From Opitutus sp. (GTDB lineage: Bacteria; Verrucomicrobiota; Verrucomicrobiia; Opitutales; Opitutaceae), in assembly GCA_024707325.1 (NCBI GenBank), contig JANPZY010000004.1:806001-870000 (forward strand): a stretch of DNA of 64,000 nucleotides, written 5' to 3'. The notes below the pieces were generated by a model that searched no databases, was not told the DNA's origin, and worked only from the letters and a program-made list of their open reading frames with translations. A program made the translations under genes and the position numbers. Within the stretch, counting starts at the first letter, position 1; each line of letters starts with the position of its first letter. Of this stretch, positions 19,682 to 28,025 are shown piece after piece.

Positions 19682-20583
19682 GTGAGCAACTACCATCTCG
19701 ACCATCTCCAGCATCTCGAGTCTGAAGCGATCCACGTCATGCGCGAAGTCGCAGGCGAGTTCGAACGTCCTGCCCTGCTCTTCTCGGGCGGCAAGGACTC
19801 CATCTGCTTGCTGCGTCTCGCCGAGAAAGCGTTCCGTCCCTCGGACATCCCGATGCCGCTGCTCAACGTCGACACGGGCCACCACTTTCCCGAGTTGAAC
19901 GAGTTTCGCGACCGCCGCGCCAAGGAGCTCGGCGCCAAGCTCATCGTTCGCAGAGTCGAGGACGCGATTGATCAGGGCATTGCCACGCCGGCTCCGGGCG
20001 AGATCTCGCGCAACAAGCTCCAGATTCCGACGCTGCTCGCCGCGATCGAGGAGTTTCGTTTCGACGCCTGCATCGGCGGCGCCCGTCGCGACGAGGAAAA
20101 GGCCCGCGCGAAGGAGCGCTTCTTCAGTTTCCGCGACAGCTTCGGCCAGTGGGATCCGAAAAATCAGCGCCCGGAAATCTGGAATCTCTTCAACGCGCGT
20201 CTGAATCCCGGCGAAAACATGCGCGTGTTCCCGCTCAGCAACTGGACCGAGATGGACGTGTGGGAATACATCCGCCGCGAAAACCTCGAGGTGCCGAACA
20301 TCTACTTCTCGCACAAGCGCCAGTGCGTTCGCCGCGGTGGCCAGTGGCTCCCGGTCAACGACATCCTTCCGCCGAAGCCCAACGAAGAAGTCCGCGAACT
20401 CGTCGTCCGCGTGCGCACCATCGGCGACATCATCAGCACCGGCCTCGTTGAATCACCCGCCAGCAACTTCGACGACATCATCGCCGAGATCGCCGCCGCG
20501 CGGTGACCGAGCGCGGTTCCCGCGCCGACGACAAGGCCTCCGAAGCCGCCATGGAAGACCGCAAGAAGGCGGGTTACTTCTAA
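19682..20583 (+). CDS. cysD: Sulfate adenylyltransferase subunit 2, frameshifted near the C-terminus
   Basis: With CysN it makes APS from sulfate and ATP. The PP-loop SGGKDS is at residues 35-40; VDTGHHFPELNEF and GGARRDEEKARAKER are typical. The annotated GTG start begins SNYHLDHLQHLE. The frame meets TGA at 20504-20506, but one base earlier the conserved family tail TERGSRADDKASEAAMEDRK continues to GYF and TAA at 20581-20583. A single missing G around 20502 explains this; a natural minus-one frameshift is the alternative. The four-helix-bundle gene starts 23 nt later. Confidence 0.92.
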
Positions 20584-20595
20584 CCCGCGGAGTTG

Positions 20596-20617
20596 GGAGA
20601 TGGAAGATGGCAGATGG
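20596..20617 (+). repeat. Left inverted repeat of the four-helix-bundle element
   Basis: A GA-rich 22-bp segment (GGAGATGGAAGATGG and following) that matches the complement of 21017-21038 at 20 of 22 positions. The ATG of the small gene lies inside it. Confidence 0.75.
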
Positions 20618-20981
20618 AATCAAATCCTTCGAAGACTTGGAAGCATGGCAGCTCGCTCGCGAGTTGGTGGGCGTGGTTTACACCATTCTTCGACGCGAAC
20701 CCGCTGCGCGTGATTTCGGCCTGCGCGATCAACTGCAACGCGCCGCTGTGTCCGTGATGACCAATCTCGCCGAGGGTTTCGAACGCGCTCACGTCGCCGA
20801 GAAACTCCAGTTCTATAATATCGCCCGCGCCTCCTGCGGCGAAGTCCGCTCCCTCTCCTATCTCCTTTCCGATCTCGCTTACGCCGCTCCCACCGAAATT
20901 CAAAGGCTCCAGAGCCTCCTCATCTCCGTTGGGAAACTCACGACCGGCCTCAGCCGCTCCACCGAACAACGCCGCGCCTAA
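20607..20981 (+). CDS. Four-helix bundle protein (23S rRNA intervening-sequence family)
   Basis: Small helical protein of 124 residues. Family motifs are FEDLEAWQLARELV near the start, GLRDQLQRAAVSVMTNLAEG, and LQFYNIARASCGEVRSL. This family was first seen inside 23S rRNA intervening sequences and occurs widely as isolated genes of unknown function. Here it separates cysD from cysN, which are normally adjacent, and is flanked by 22-bp inverted repeats (20596-20617 and 21017-21038). That arrangement suggests a mobile or recombinational insertion; no transposase is present. Confidence 0.85.
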   Translation: MADGIKSFEDLEAWQLARELVGVVYTILRREPAARDFGLRDQLQRAAVSVMTNLAEGFERAHVAEKLQFYNIARASCGEVRSLSYLLSDLAYAAPTEIQRLQSLLISVGKLTTGLSRSTEQRRA

Positions 20982-20986
20982 TTTCC

Positions 20987-22375
20987 ATGTCCGCCCTCGT
21001 CTCTTCAACGTCCGCGCCATCTGCCAACTCCCATCTCCCATCTCCGGCCGCGCCGCGCGCGGCCTTGAGCACGCACCCGATCGACATCCTCCGCTTCAAC
21101 ACTTGCGGCAGCGTGGACGACGGCAAATCCACTCTCATCGGCCGCCTCCTCTACGATTCGAAGTCCCTCATGGAGGACCAGATCGAGGCGCTCGAACGCT
21201 CCGCCGACATCACCGGCGGCGGCCAGATCAACCTCGCCAACCTCACCGACGGTCTCCGCGCCGAGCGTGAGCAGGGTATCACGATCGACGTCGCGTATCG
21301 CTATTTCGCCACGCCGAAGCGCAAGTTCATCATCGCGGACACTCCGGGCCACGTTCAATACACGCGCAACATGGTCACGGGCGCGTCCACCGCGAACCTG
21401 TCCATCGTTCTCGTCGACGCGCGCGCCGGCGTCATCGAGCAGAGCCGCCGCCACACCGCGATCGCCTCGCTGCTGCGCATCCCGCACCTCGTCGTCGCCA
21501 TCAACAAGATGGACCTCGTCGGCTGGAGCGAGGAGCGCTACGTGCAAATCCGCACCGAGTTTGAGAGCTTCCTCCCGCGTCTCGGCATCAAGGACGTGCA
21601 GTTCATCCCGATCAGCGCGCTCAACGGCGACAATGTCGTCGAACGCTCCGCCAACGCGCCGTGGTATACCGGCCCGACGCTGCTCGGCCATCTCGAGACG
21701 GTGCACATCGCGAGCGATCTCAACCTGAACGCCTTCCGCTTGCCGGTGCAGTGGGTGAATCGTCCGCACAATCCGAAGGACGACTACCTCCACGATTTCC
21801 GCGGCTTCAGCGGTCAGATCGCGAGCGGCGTGGTGAAGGTCGGCCAAAAGGTCCTCGCGCTTCCCGCCGGCATCGTTTCCCGCGTGAAGCAGATTTGGAC
21901 CTACGACGGCGCTGTCCCGGAAGCCTTCGGTCCGCAGTCCGTCACGCTCGTGCTCGAAGACGACATCGATATCAGCCGCGGCAGCATGATCGTCGGCCTC
22001 GATCAACTTCCGGGCGCCGGCACCGAGCTCACCGCGAAGGTCTGCTGGATGCACCCGCGGGCGCTTCAGCGCGGCAAAAAGTATTTCCTCAAGCACACGA
22101 CCAACACCGTGCAGGCGGTCGTCACGGAGATCGAACACCGGCTCAACATCGAGACGCTCGAGGCGCAGCCCGCGCCCGCTGAGCTCGCGATGAACGACCT
22201 CGGCGAAATCCGCATCCGCACCGCCAAGCCGATCTTCTACGACGGCTACGCGTCCAACCGCCTCACCGGTGCCTTCATTCTCATTGAACAAGGCACCAAC
22301 GCCACCGTCGCTGCCGGCATGCTGGCCGCTCCGCTCGAGTTCGTGAAACCCGAAAGCGGCGACTACGTGATCTGA
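20987..22375 (+). CDS. cysN: Sulfate adenylyltransferase subunit 1 (GTPase)
   Basis: GTPase that drives APS synthesis with CysD. G1 loop GSVDDGKST at residues 41-49, the switch II motif ADTPGHVQYTRN, and the base-recognition motif INKMDL are intact. No APS kinase domain is fused at the C-terminus (462 residues). The N-terminus has about 26 extra residues (SALVSSTSAPSANSHLPSPA) compared with the usual THPIDILRFNTCG start. The middle of this extension is encoded by the right inverted repeat of the inserted four-helix element (21017-21038). A TTG at 21065 could be the ancestral start. Confidence 0.95.
   Translation: MSALVSSTSAPSANSHLPSPAAPRAALSTHPIDILRFNTCGSVDDGKSTLIGRLLYDSKSLMEDQIEALERSADITGGGQINLANLTDGLRAEREQGITIDVAYRYFATPKRKFIIADTPGHVQYTRNMVTGASTANLSIVLVDARAGVIEQSRRHTAIASLLRIPHLVVAINKMDLVGWSEERYVQIRTEFESFLPRLGIKDVQFIPISALNGDNVVERSANAPWYTGPTLLGHLETVHIASDLNLNAFRLPVQWVNRPHNPKDDYLHDFRGFSGQIASGVVKVGQKVLALPAGIVSRVKQIWTYDGAVPEAFGPQSVTLVLEDDIDISRGSMIVGLDQLPGAGTELTAKVCWMHPRALQRGKKYFLKHTTNTVQAVVTEIEHRLNIETLEAQPAPAELAMNDLGEIRIRTAKPIFYDGYASNRLTGAFILIEQGTNATVAAGMLAAPLEFVKPESGDYVI
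21017..21038 (+). repeat. Right inverted repeat of the four-helix-bundle element
   Basis: CCATCTGCCAACTCCCATCT and two more bases, the complement (20/22) of 20596-20617. It is translated as part of the CysN N-terminal extension. Confidence 0.75.
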
Positions 22376-22390
22376 CACCGCCGTCCAGCC

Positions 22391-22804
22391 ATGAAGATTT
22401 CCGCGCGAGTCGACTACGCCTGCCGAGTCCTGGCAGAGCTCGCGCGTCTTCATGGCTCGGCGCAACTCGCGCAGGCCGAGCACCTCGCGAGCGTCGAAGC
22501 GGTGCCGCCCAACTTTCTCGCGCAGATTCTCAGCGAGTTGCGCAACGCCGGACTCATCACCAGCCGCCGCGGCATCCAGGGCGGTTATGCGCTCGCCCGC
22601 CCGCCTGATCTCATCTCGCTCTACGACATTATCGTCGCGATCGAGGGCGATGTGCTCGCGCTCAGCGGCCACACCGCCGGCCGTTCCTGTCGACGCATGA
22701 CCGAAGTCTGGCAGGAGCTGCGGGAAAATTTCATCGAAGCGGCCAAGAGCTACACGCTCGACCAGCTTATCACGCGCAGCCCCGAAGAGATGTATTACAT
22801 CTGA
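22391..22804 (+). CDS. Rrf2-family transcriptional regulator
   Basis: Protein of 137 residues with the Rrf2 winged helix: KISARVDYACRVLAELA, the recognition region PPNFLAQILSELRNAGLI and the wing SRRGIQGGYALARP. The three-cysteine cluster of IscR/NsrR is missing; only C11 and C100 are present, so it is unlikely to hold a standard Fe-S cluster and resembles CymR-type regulators. It starts 15 nt after cysN and precedes cysE, which implies control of cysteine synthesis. In CymR systems serine acetyltransferase/OASS complexes modulate the regulator; applying that here is inference. Confidence 0.88.
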   Translation: MKISARVDYACRVLAELARLHGSAQLAQAEHLASVEAVPPNFLAQILSELRNAGLITSRRGIQGGYALARPPDLISLYDIIVAIEGDVLALSGHTAGRSCRRMTEVWQELRENFIEAAKSYTLDQLITRSPEEMYYI

Positions 22805-22840
22805 GGCTCGTCCCGCGCTGCCACGCTTCGCGCTCGCCTC

Positions 22841-22858
22841 AGGGGCCGCTCTGCCCCT
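22841..22858 (+). terminator. Possible terminator between the Rrf2 gene and cysE
   Basis: AGGGGC and GCCCCT arms around CGCTCT, followed by TTGCTTTT. It is 37 nt after the regulator stop. Confidence 0.5.
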
Positions 22859-22872
22859 TTGCTTTTGGCCGC

Positions 22873-23814
22873 ATGAGTCTCGACGACATCAAGCAGGCCC
22901 TCCTCCTGTCGTATCAACAACACGGCGGAATCAACCACCTCGACGGCGTTAATCTCCCCGCGCAGTCCTCGGTCAACCAGCTCTGTGTCGACTGCATGCA
23001 CCTGCTGTTCCCGGGGTTCTTCGACGAAACCCGACTCACCAAGGGCGCCGCCGGTGAGCTCGTCTCCCGCCTGCTCGGCCAGATTCAGAAACGCCTCACG
23101 GTCGAGATCGAGAAATGCCTCCGTTTCTCGAAACACGCCGATCCCGTCGGACACGCCCGCGAGGTCACCAACATCCTGCTCAGCCGCCTGCCGGCGCTCC
23201 GTGAAATCCTTCAGACCGACGTCGCCGCCGCCTACCGCGGTGACCCGGCCGCGCGCAGCATCGAGGAGATCATCCTCGCCTATCCGTGCGTGCTCGTGAT
23301 CTCGCTCCAGCGCTTCGCGCATGAACTTTACCTGCTGAAAGTGCCGCTGCTTCCGCGCATGATCACGGAATACGCGCACGAACGCACCGGCTGCGATCTT
23401 CACCCCGGTGCCCGACTCGGCGCACATTTCTTCATCGATCACTGCACCGGCGTCGTCGTCGGCGAGACCGCCACGATCGGCGATCACGTGAAACTCTACC
23501 AAGGCGTCACCCTCGGCGCGAAATCCTTCGAGACCGACGACACGGGCGCTCCGATCAAAGGCGTGAAACGTCACCCCGACATCGGCCCGCATGTGACGAT
23601 CTACGCGCACGCCACGATCCTCGGCGGCGACACCACGATCGGCGAAAACTCGATCATCGGCTCCAACGTGTGGCTCATCAAATCCGTGCCGCCCGACTCC
23701 GTCGTTTACAACAAGGGCGAAAACCTCGTCACCCGTTCACGCCGGAAAAAGGAAACTCTCATCGAGAATCCCTCCTGGGCCGACCTCAAGACGAGCCACG
23801 ACTGGCAGATCTAG
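22873..23814 (+). CDS. cysE: Serine O-acetyltransferase
   Basis: Acetylates serine to O-acetylserine, the carbon acceptor for sulfide. The C-terminal left-handed beta-helix is evident: LHPGARLGAHFFIDHCTGVV, GETATIGDHVKLYQGVTLGA and HPDIGPHVTIYAHATILGG. The 313-residue length with a long helical N-terminus is of the plant/EpsC-like longer type. It closes the cysteine gene cluster. No cysK is present in the window. Its TAG stop (23812-23814) is followed within 2 nt by a 22-bp repeat array. Confidence 0.95.
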   Translation: MSLDDIKQALLLSYQQHGGINHLDGVNLPAQSSVNQLCVDCMHLLFPGFFDETRLTKGAAGELVSRLLGQIQKRLTVEIEKCLRFSKHADPVGHAREVTNILLSRLPALREILQTDVAAAYRGDPAARSIEEIILAYPCVLVISLQRFAHELYLLKVPLLPRMITEYAHERTGCDLHPGARLGAHFFIDHCTGVVVGETATIGDHVKLYQGVTLGAKSFETDDTGAPIKGVKRHPDIGPHVTIYAHATILGGDTTIGENSIIGSNVWLIKSVPPDSVVYNKGENLVTRSRRKKETLIENPSWADLKTSHDWQI

Positions 23815-23816
23815 GT

Positions 23817-23970
23817 CCCGACGCACGCCGCACCACGGCTCGACGCAGTCCACACCAAGTCCCGACTCGGTCCGCACCTTGGCTCGACCGTGGACGCACC
23901 TTGGCTCGACCCGGTCCGCACCTGGGCTCGACCGTGGACGCACTTTGGCGCGATTCGGTCCAAGTGCGCC
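23817..23970 (+). repeat. 22-bp tandem repeat array 3
   Basis: Seven units of exactly 22 bp begin 2 nt after the cysE stop codon: 23817, 23839, 23861, 23883, 23905, 23927 and 23949. The last is degenerate. Conserved positions are C-GAC, G(T)CCGCAC and GG; the trinucleotides between them vary. Confidence 0.95.
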
Positions 23971-24040
23971 ATGGCGGCCGCGCTCGCGGACAGTTTTTTC
24001 CGTGCGTCGTTTGCCACGCGTCGCTAACTCACTCGCCGCC

Positions 24041-24703
24041 ATGTCCACGTCCAAGTCTTCGCTCGGCTCCTTTCGCACCGCTTTTTTTTCGGGGTTGCTC
24101 CTGCTCGCTCCGTTGGTGGTGACGATCTGGGCGTTCGGAAAAATCATCGAGGTCGTCGGCGGCTCGATCAGTCCGCTCTTCATCCGACTGCTGCCCGACG
24201 CGCTGCAGCGACTTCCGTTCGTGTGGGAGTTGGTGGGCACGTTTTTCGTGATCCTCTCGGTCACACTGCTCGGCTATCTGTCGCGCTACGTGTTCGGAAA
24301 ATATTTCTGGGAGATCGGCGAGCGCGCGATCCTGAGCATCCCGGGCGTAGGCCAGGTTTACAGCACGGTGAAGCAGATCGTGGACACGTTTGGCCCGAAG
24401 AATCGCAACCTCTTCAGCAAGGTCGTGCTGGTGCCGTTTCCGACCACCGGTTCGTGGGTGATCGGTTTTCTCACGACAAAGGAGCAGGCCGAGGCGCAGC
24501 AACGCACGGGCACGGAAACGTGGACGGTTTTCATCCCCACGACGCCGAATCCGACGAGCGGTTTTCTCGTGCTGTTTCCAAAGGAAAAAGTCGTGGAGCT
24601 CGATATGTCGGTCGGCGAAGGCATGAAGATGATCATCTCCGGTGGCGCGGTCGCTCCGGAATGGACGCCGACGAGCGTCGCGGAGATTTCCACCGCGCGA
24701 TAA
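24041..24703 (+). CDS. DUF502 family membrane protein
   Basis: Protein of 220 residues with two hydrophobic segments near the N-terminus (FFSGLLLLAPLVVTIWAFG and ELVGTFFVILSVTLLGYLS) and a soluble C-terminal domain with the family motifs SIPGVGQVYSTVKQIVDTF, VVLVPFPTTGSWVIGFLT and TPNPTSGFLVLFP. The function of the family is not established. The frame is open upstream into the repeat array, but ATG 24041 starts the conserved part. The RecO-like gene starts 45 nt later on the same strand. Confidence 0.88.
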   Translation: MSTSKSSLGSFRTAFFSGLLLLAPLVVTIWAFGKIIEVVGGSISPLFIRLLPDALQRLPFVWELVGTFFVILSVTLLGYLSRYVFGKYFWEIGERAILSIPGVGQVYSTVKQIVDTFGPKNRNLFSKVVLVPFPTTGSWVIGFLTTKEQAEAQQRTGTETWTVFIPTTPNPTSGFLVLFPKEKVVELDMSVGEGMKMIISGGAVAPEWTPTSVAEISTAR

Positions 24704-24748
24704 ACGAACGCGCCTGCCTGCGCGGCGTCGCTGCGTCATTGTCGAGAC

Positions 24749-25366
24749 ATGCCCGGCCAATCGCTTTCGTTCGACGCGTTCGTGCTCGCCAAGCGGCCGC
24801 CTATGGAGGCGTTTCAGCCGCTCACGGTGTTCTCCGTCGAGCACGGCCCGCTGCGCGTGCTGCAGCGGCAAGCGAAGAAATCGGCGGGCACGATCGCACC
24901 GCTCGATCTCTTCGATGAGGTCGCGTTGACGGTGGAGAGTTCCAATCAGGGTCAGACGTGGTTTCTCAAGGAAGCGCGCATCCTCACGCGTCACCACACG
25001 ATCGGCCGCAACTACTCCGCGCTGCTGCACGCCTCGGCGATCGCCAATCTCGTCGCGCGCAATCCCGTGCCCGAGGAAAGTCGCACCTCCGTCGCCACGC
25101 TGTTGCGGCAGGCGTTTCAAGCGTTCGCGCAAAGCACGCGGCCGGACATCGTGCGCTTGAAGAGCGTGTATCTTTTCGCCCGCGACGAGGGTCACCCGGT
25201 GTCGCAACAATGGTTCCCGACCCTGCCCGCGGAGGATCGCGCCAATCTCGCCAAGCTCCTGAATCAACCGCTCGCAGCGCAGGACGCGCCGGCGGAGGTC
25301 GTCGAGCGACTCACCTCCCGCCTCGAAGAATATCTGCGCGGTCACACGGAAATCGTGTTCGACTAG
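24749..25366 (+). CDS. recO: RecO-like DNA repair protein
   Basis: 205 residues. The N-terminus resembles the RecO oligonucleotide-binding fold (FDAFVLAKRPPMEAFQPLTVFS, then GPLRVLQRQAKK), and a helical C-terminal part contains ALLHASAIANLVARN and ALQ-type helices. RecO loads RecA at single-stranded gaps with RecR. The zinc-binding cysteines of some RecO proteins are absent. The call rests on fold-level resemblance and on location next to a helicase gene; no single diagnostic motif is present. Confidence 0.55.
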   Translation: MPGQSLSFDAFVLAKRPPMEAFQPLTVFSVEHGPLRVLQRQAKKSAGTIAPLDLFDEVALTVESSNQGQTWFLKEARILTRHHTIGRNYSALLHASAIANLVARNPVPEESRTSVATLLRQAFQAFAQSTRPDIVRLKSVYLFARDEGHPVSQQWFPTLPAEDRANLAKLLNQPLAAQDAPAEVVERLTSRLEEYLRGHTEIVFD

Positions 25367-25492
25367 GCCGCCTGTGCGTGGCGTCCGCCACGCCCGGCGA
25401 GGATTTATCTTTGAACGGCTCAAGCGGTAAGCGTCGCGCGACGAGCGCGGGCTTGGCTTTTCGCGCGCAGTAACCTTCGTGGTTCACTCTCC

Positions 25493-27919
25493 ATGGACTT
25501 CGATCTCGACCAACGCACGGCCAGCTTGAGCGTGGGCGAGTTCGCGGACTTTTCCACGGGGCCGCGCGACAGCGGCAGCGGGGGCGGCGGGATCTGGCGC
25601 GCGCAGCTCGGCACGCACTGGCACAACGAAATGCGTCAACGCACCGCCGGCGAGGAACCGCAAGCGACTTTCGAAGTGCCGATCTCGGGCAAGCTGTGGC
25701 ACCGCGGCTGGACGATTTTGCTCACCGGTCGAATCGATCAACTCGTGCCGCGCGCGGGCGAGCTCGTGCTGCGCGAAATCAAAACCGTCACGCGCCCGCT
25801 ACCCGCCGACGAAACGGAGCTGCGCCAATCGTATCCCTCGTATTTCGCGCAGCTCGCCGTCTACGCGGCTCTGCTGCGCGTGGACACCAGCGCACAGATC
25901 GCGGGTCTTTCGGGCCACGCCGCCGGGCAGGTTGTGCGGCCCGAACTGGTGTTCGTCGAAACGGCTTCCGGCCTCGCACAGACGATCGGGCTCACGTCGG
26001 CCGACGAATCGTTTCTCTCGGTGCAGCTCGAGCGCGTCGCGGAGTTTCTCGACCTGCGCCACCGCGCGCGCGAGCGACTGCGGCATCTCGCATTTCGACC
26101 GGCATTCGCGACGCTTCGGCCCGGACAGGAAACAACGCGAGAAGAGTTGCGCGGAGCGTTCGAGCGCACGCCGCTGGTATTTTTCGAGGCGCCCACAGGC
26201 TTCGGCAAGACAGGCGTGCTGTTGGAATTTTTGCTCACCCAACTGCGCTCGGGGCATTTCGATCGCGCCCTCTATCTCACGAGCAAATCGACCGGCCAGC
26301 TGCAGGTCGTGCATACGCTGGAGCGCATGACCGCGCCCGGCGCTGATCTCGAAGGCGGCACCGCGGTCGCCGCGTGGCACGTGCGCAACAAGGGCGAGCA
26401 TTGCGTGAACGATGTTTTCCACTGCGTCCGCGAAAGCTGCCGCTTTCTCGATCGGCTCGAGACGCGCTGGCCCACGAGCGGACTCGCGCGTTTTTATCAG
26501 CTCGAGCGGCACCCGCGCGATCTCGACACGCTGCGTGAGGCCGGACGGCACGCGACGATCTGCCCCTACGAAATCACGCGCACCGCGCTCGCGTTCAACG
26601 ACGTGTGGGTCGGCGACTACAACTACGTCTTCGCGCCCGCGAACCGCACGTTGTTCTACAACCAGCCCGGCTTCTCACCCGCGCGCACGCTGCTCGTGAT
26701 CGACGAGGCGCACAATCTGCCCTCGCGCGTGGCCGATGCGTATTCGCACGTCGTGCTCGCCGAGGACGCCCGCGCGGTGCTCTCGGAGCTCGATCACGTG
26801 CGCGCGCCGCGTTCGCTGCTGCGCGCCTGGGAAAGCTGGACTCAGCTCCTGCTCGCGCTCGCTCCCGTGGAATCGCTTGATCCGGCGCTCGAGGCGGATG
26901 TCGCCGACACGTTGACGCGGATCGCCGACGAACTCGCAACCGTGCCGCTCGACTACGCCGCGCTCGGTCCGCGCATCGCAGAGCAACTGTGGATCGTGCC
27001 GCAACTGGTCGGCTGGCTCGACGATTCGCGGCTGCGAAAACTCCTCTGGTGTCCGCGTGCGGGCCAGCTCTCGTTCACGTGCATCGACGCAGCCGACGCA
27101 ATTGGCGAAACACTGCGTGAGTTCGGCGGCGTGGTGTGCGCGAGCGCGACCTTTGGGCCGGTCGGCGAGTTTGCGCAGGCCTGCGGACTCGAGGAAGCCG
27201 CGCCGGTGCACGTGGTCGCACATACGCCGTGGCGCGCCGGCGCCTACGATGTGGCCGTGGACGCACGTGTGGACACGACGTTTCAGCAGCGAGCGCGACA
27301 CCTGCCGACCACGGCCGCGACGGTGGCGGCGTTGCACGAAGCGGCGCGGGCGCGAGCGACGGAGGCCGGCACGTCGCGTTGCGTGGCGGTGTTTTTTCCG
27401 AGCTACGCTTACGCGGAAAACGTCGCACGTGAGCTGGAGCGCGCGTCGCCCCTCCGTGTGGCATTGCAACCGCGCCTGCACCAGCTCGCCGCACAGACGG
27501 CGTGGGTCGAGGAGGCGCTGGCGCTGAGCGATGCGATGTTTCTCGTGCTCGGCTCGAGCTTCGCGGAAAGCATCGATCTGCTCGGCGGACGCATCGGCTA
27601 CGCGATGGTCGTCGGCCCCGCGCTTCCCGAGGTCAACGCCGTGCAGCGCGCGCGGCTTGCGGAATTTTCGCCGCTCGGTCGCGCGGTGGCGATTCGCCGC
27701 GTCTATCAGATCCCGGGCATGACCAAGGTGAACCAGGCGCTCGGCCGCCTCGTGCGCGCGCCAGGGCATCACACGCGCGTGCTGCTGCACTGCCGACGCT
27801 TTCTCGAAGCCGACTACGCGCGGTTGCTTGCGCCGGACTACCAATTTGGCGTCAACGTCCTGGACGATGCCGACTTTGCGAAGTGGCTCGATGCCGAGCC
27901 GGCGGCGACGGCGAAATAG
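25493..27919 (+). CDS. XPD/DinG-type Fe-S helicase with N-terminal PD-(D/E)XK nuclease domain
   Basis: 808 residues. Residues 35-130 form a RecB-type nuclease module: GRIDQLV (D82), LREIK (E95 and K97) and Q120-L-A-V-Y124. Then follows a superfamily 2 helicase with Walker A APTGFGKT (233-240), four cysteines C304, C311, C316 and C357 placed as in the XPD iron-sulfur domain, and the DEAH box IDEAHNLP (404-407). The C-terminal motor has SSFAESIDLLGGRIGYAMVVG and QALGRLVRAPGH, helicase motifs V/VI. Predicted role: unwinding and cutting DNA in repair. The combination is the interesting part; each domain call is fairly safe. Confidence 0.85.
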   Translation: MDFDLDQRTASLSVGEFADFSTGPRDSGSGGGGIWRAQLGTHWHNEMRQRTAGEEPQATFEVPISGKLWHRGWTILLTGRIDQLVPRAGELVLREIKTVTRPLPADETELRQSYPSYFAQLAVYAALLRVDTSAQIAGLSGHAAGQVVRPELVFVETASGLAQTIGLTSADESFLSVQLERVAEFLDLRHRARERLRHLAFRPAFATLRPGQETTREELRGAFERTPLVFFEAPTGFGKTGVLLEFLLTQLRSGHFDRALYLTSKSTGQLQVVHTLERMTAPGADLEGGTAVAAWHVRNKGEHCVNDVFHCVRESCRFLDRLETRWPTSGLARFYQLERHPRDLDTLREAGRHATICPYEITRTALAFNDVWVGDYNYVFAPANRTLFYNQPGFSPARTLLVIDEAHNLPSRVADAYSHVVLAEDARAVLSELDHVRAPRSLLRAWESWTQLLLALAPVESLDPALEADVADTLTRIADELATVPLDYAALGPRIAEQLWIVPQLVGWLDDSRLRKLLWCPRAGQLSFTCIDAADAIGETLREFGGVVCASATFGPVGEFAQACGLEEAAPVHVVAHTPWRAGAYDVAVDARVDTTFQQRARHLPTTAATVAALHEAARARATEAGTSRCVAVFFPSYAYAENVARELERASPLRVALQPRLHQLAAQTAWVEEALALSDAMFLVLGSSFAESIDLLGGRIGYAMVVGPALPEVNAVQRARLAEFSPLGRAVAIRRVYQIPGMTKVNQALGRLVRAPGHHTRVLLHCRRFLEADYARLLAPDYQFGVNVLDDADFAKWLDAEPAATAK

Positions 27920-28025
27920 CGCGCCGAACGCGTGTCAGGGCCGCGTAAAAGAAGCGTTACGCAAGCCGCGGGAGTTGCGTCTTACGCGTGCTTGTTGCCC
28001 TCGTTTTCGTCGCTAAACTGCAACT

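Noticed and set aside
20504..20583. Programmed minus-one frameshift in cysD
   Set aside because: No slippery heptamer is apparent, and similar one-base indels occur in many unrelated genes, so sequence error is simpler.
23815..24040. Stop-codon readthrough of cysE into the repeat array
   Set aside because: The array lacks stops in the cysE frame, but arrays are open in all frames because of their composition, and the family ends where cysE ends.
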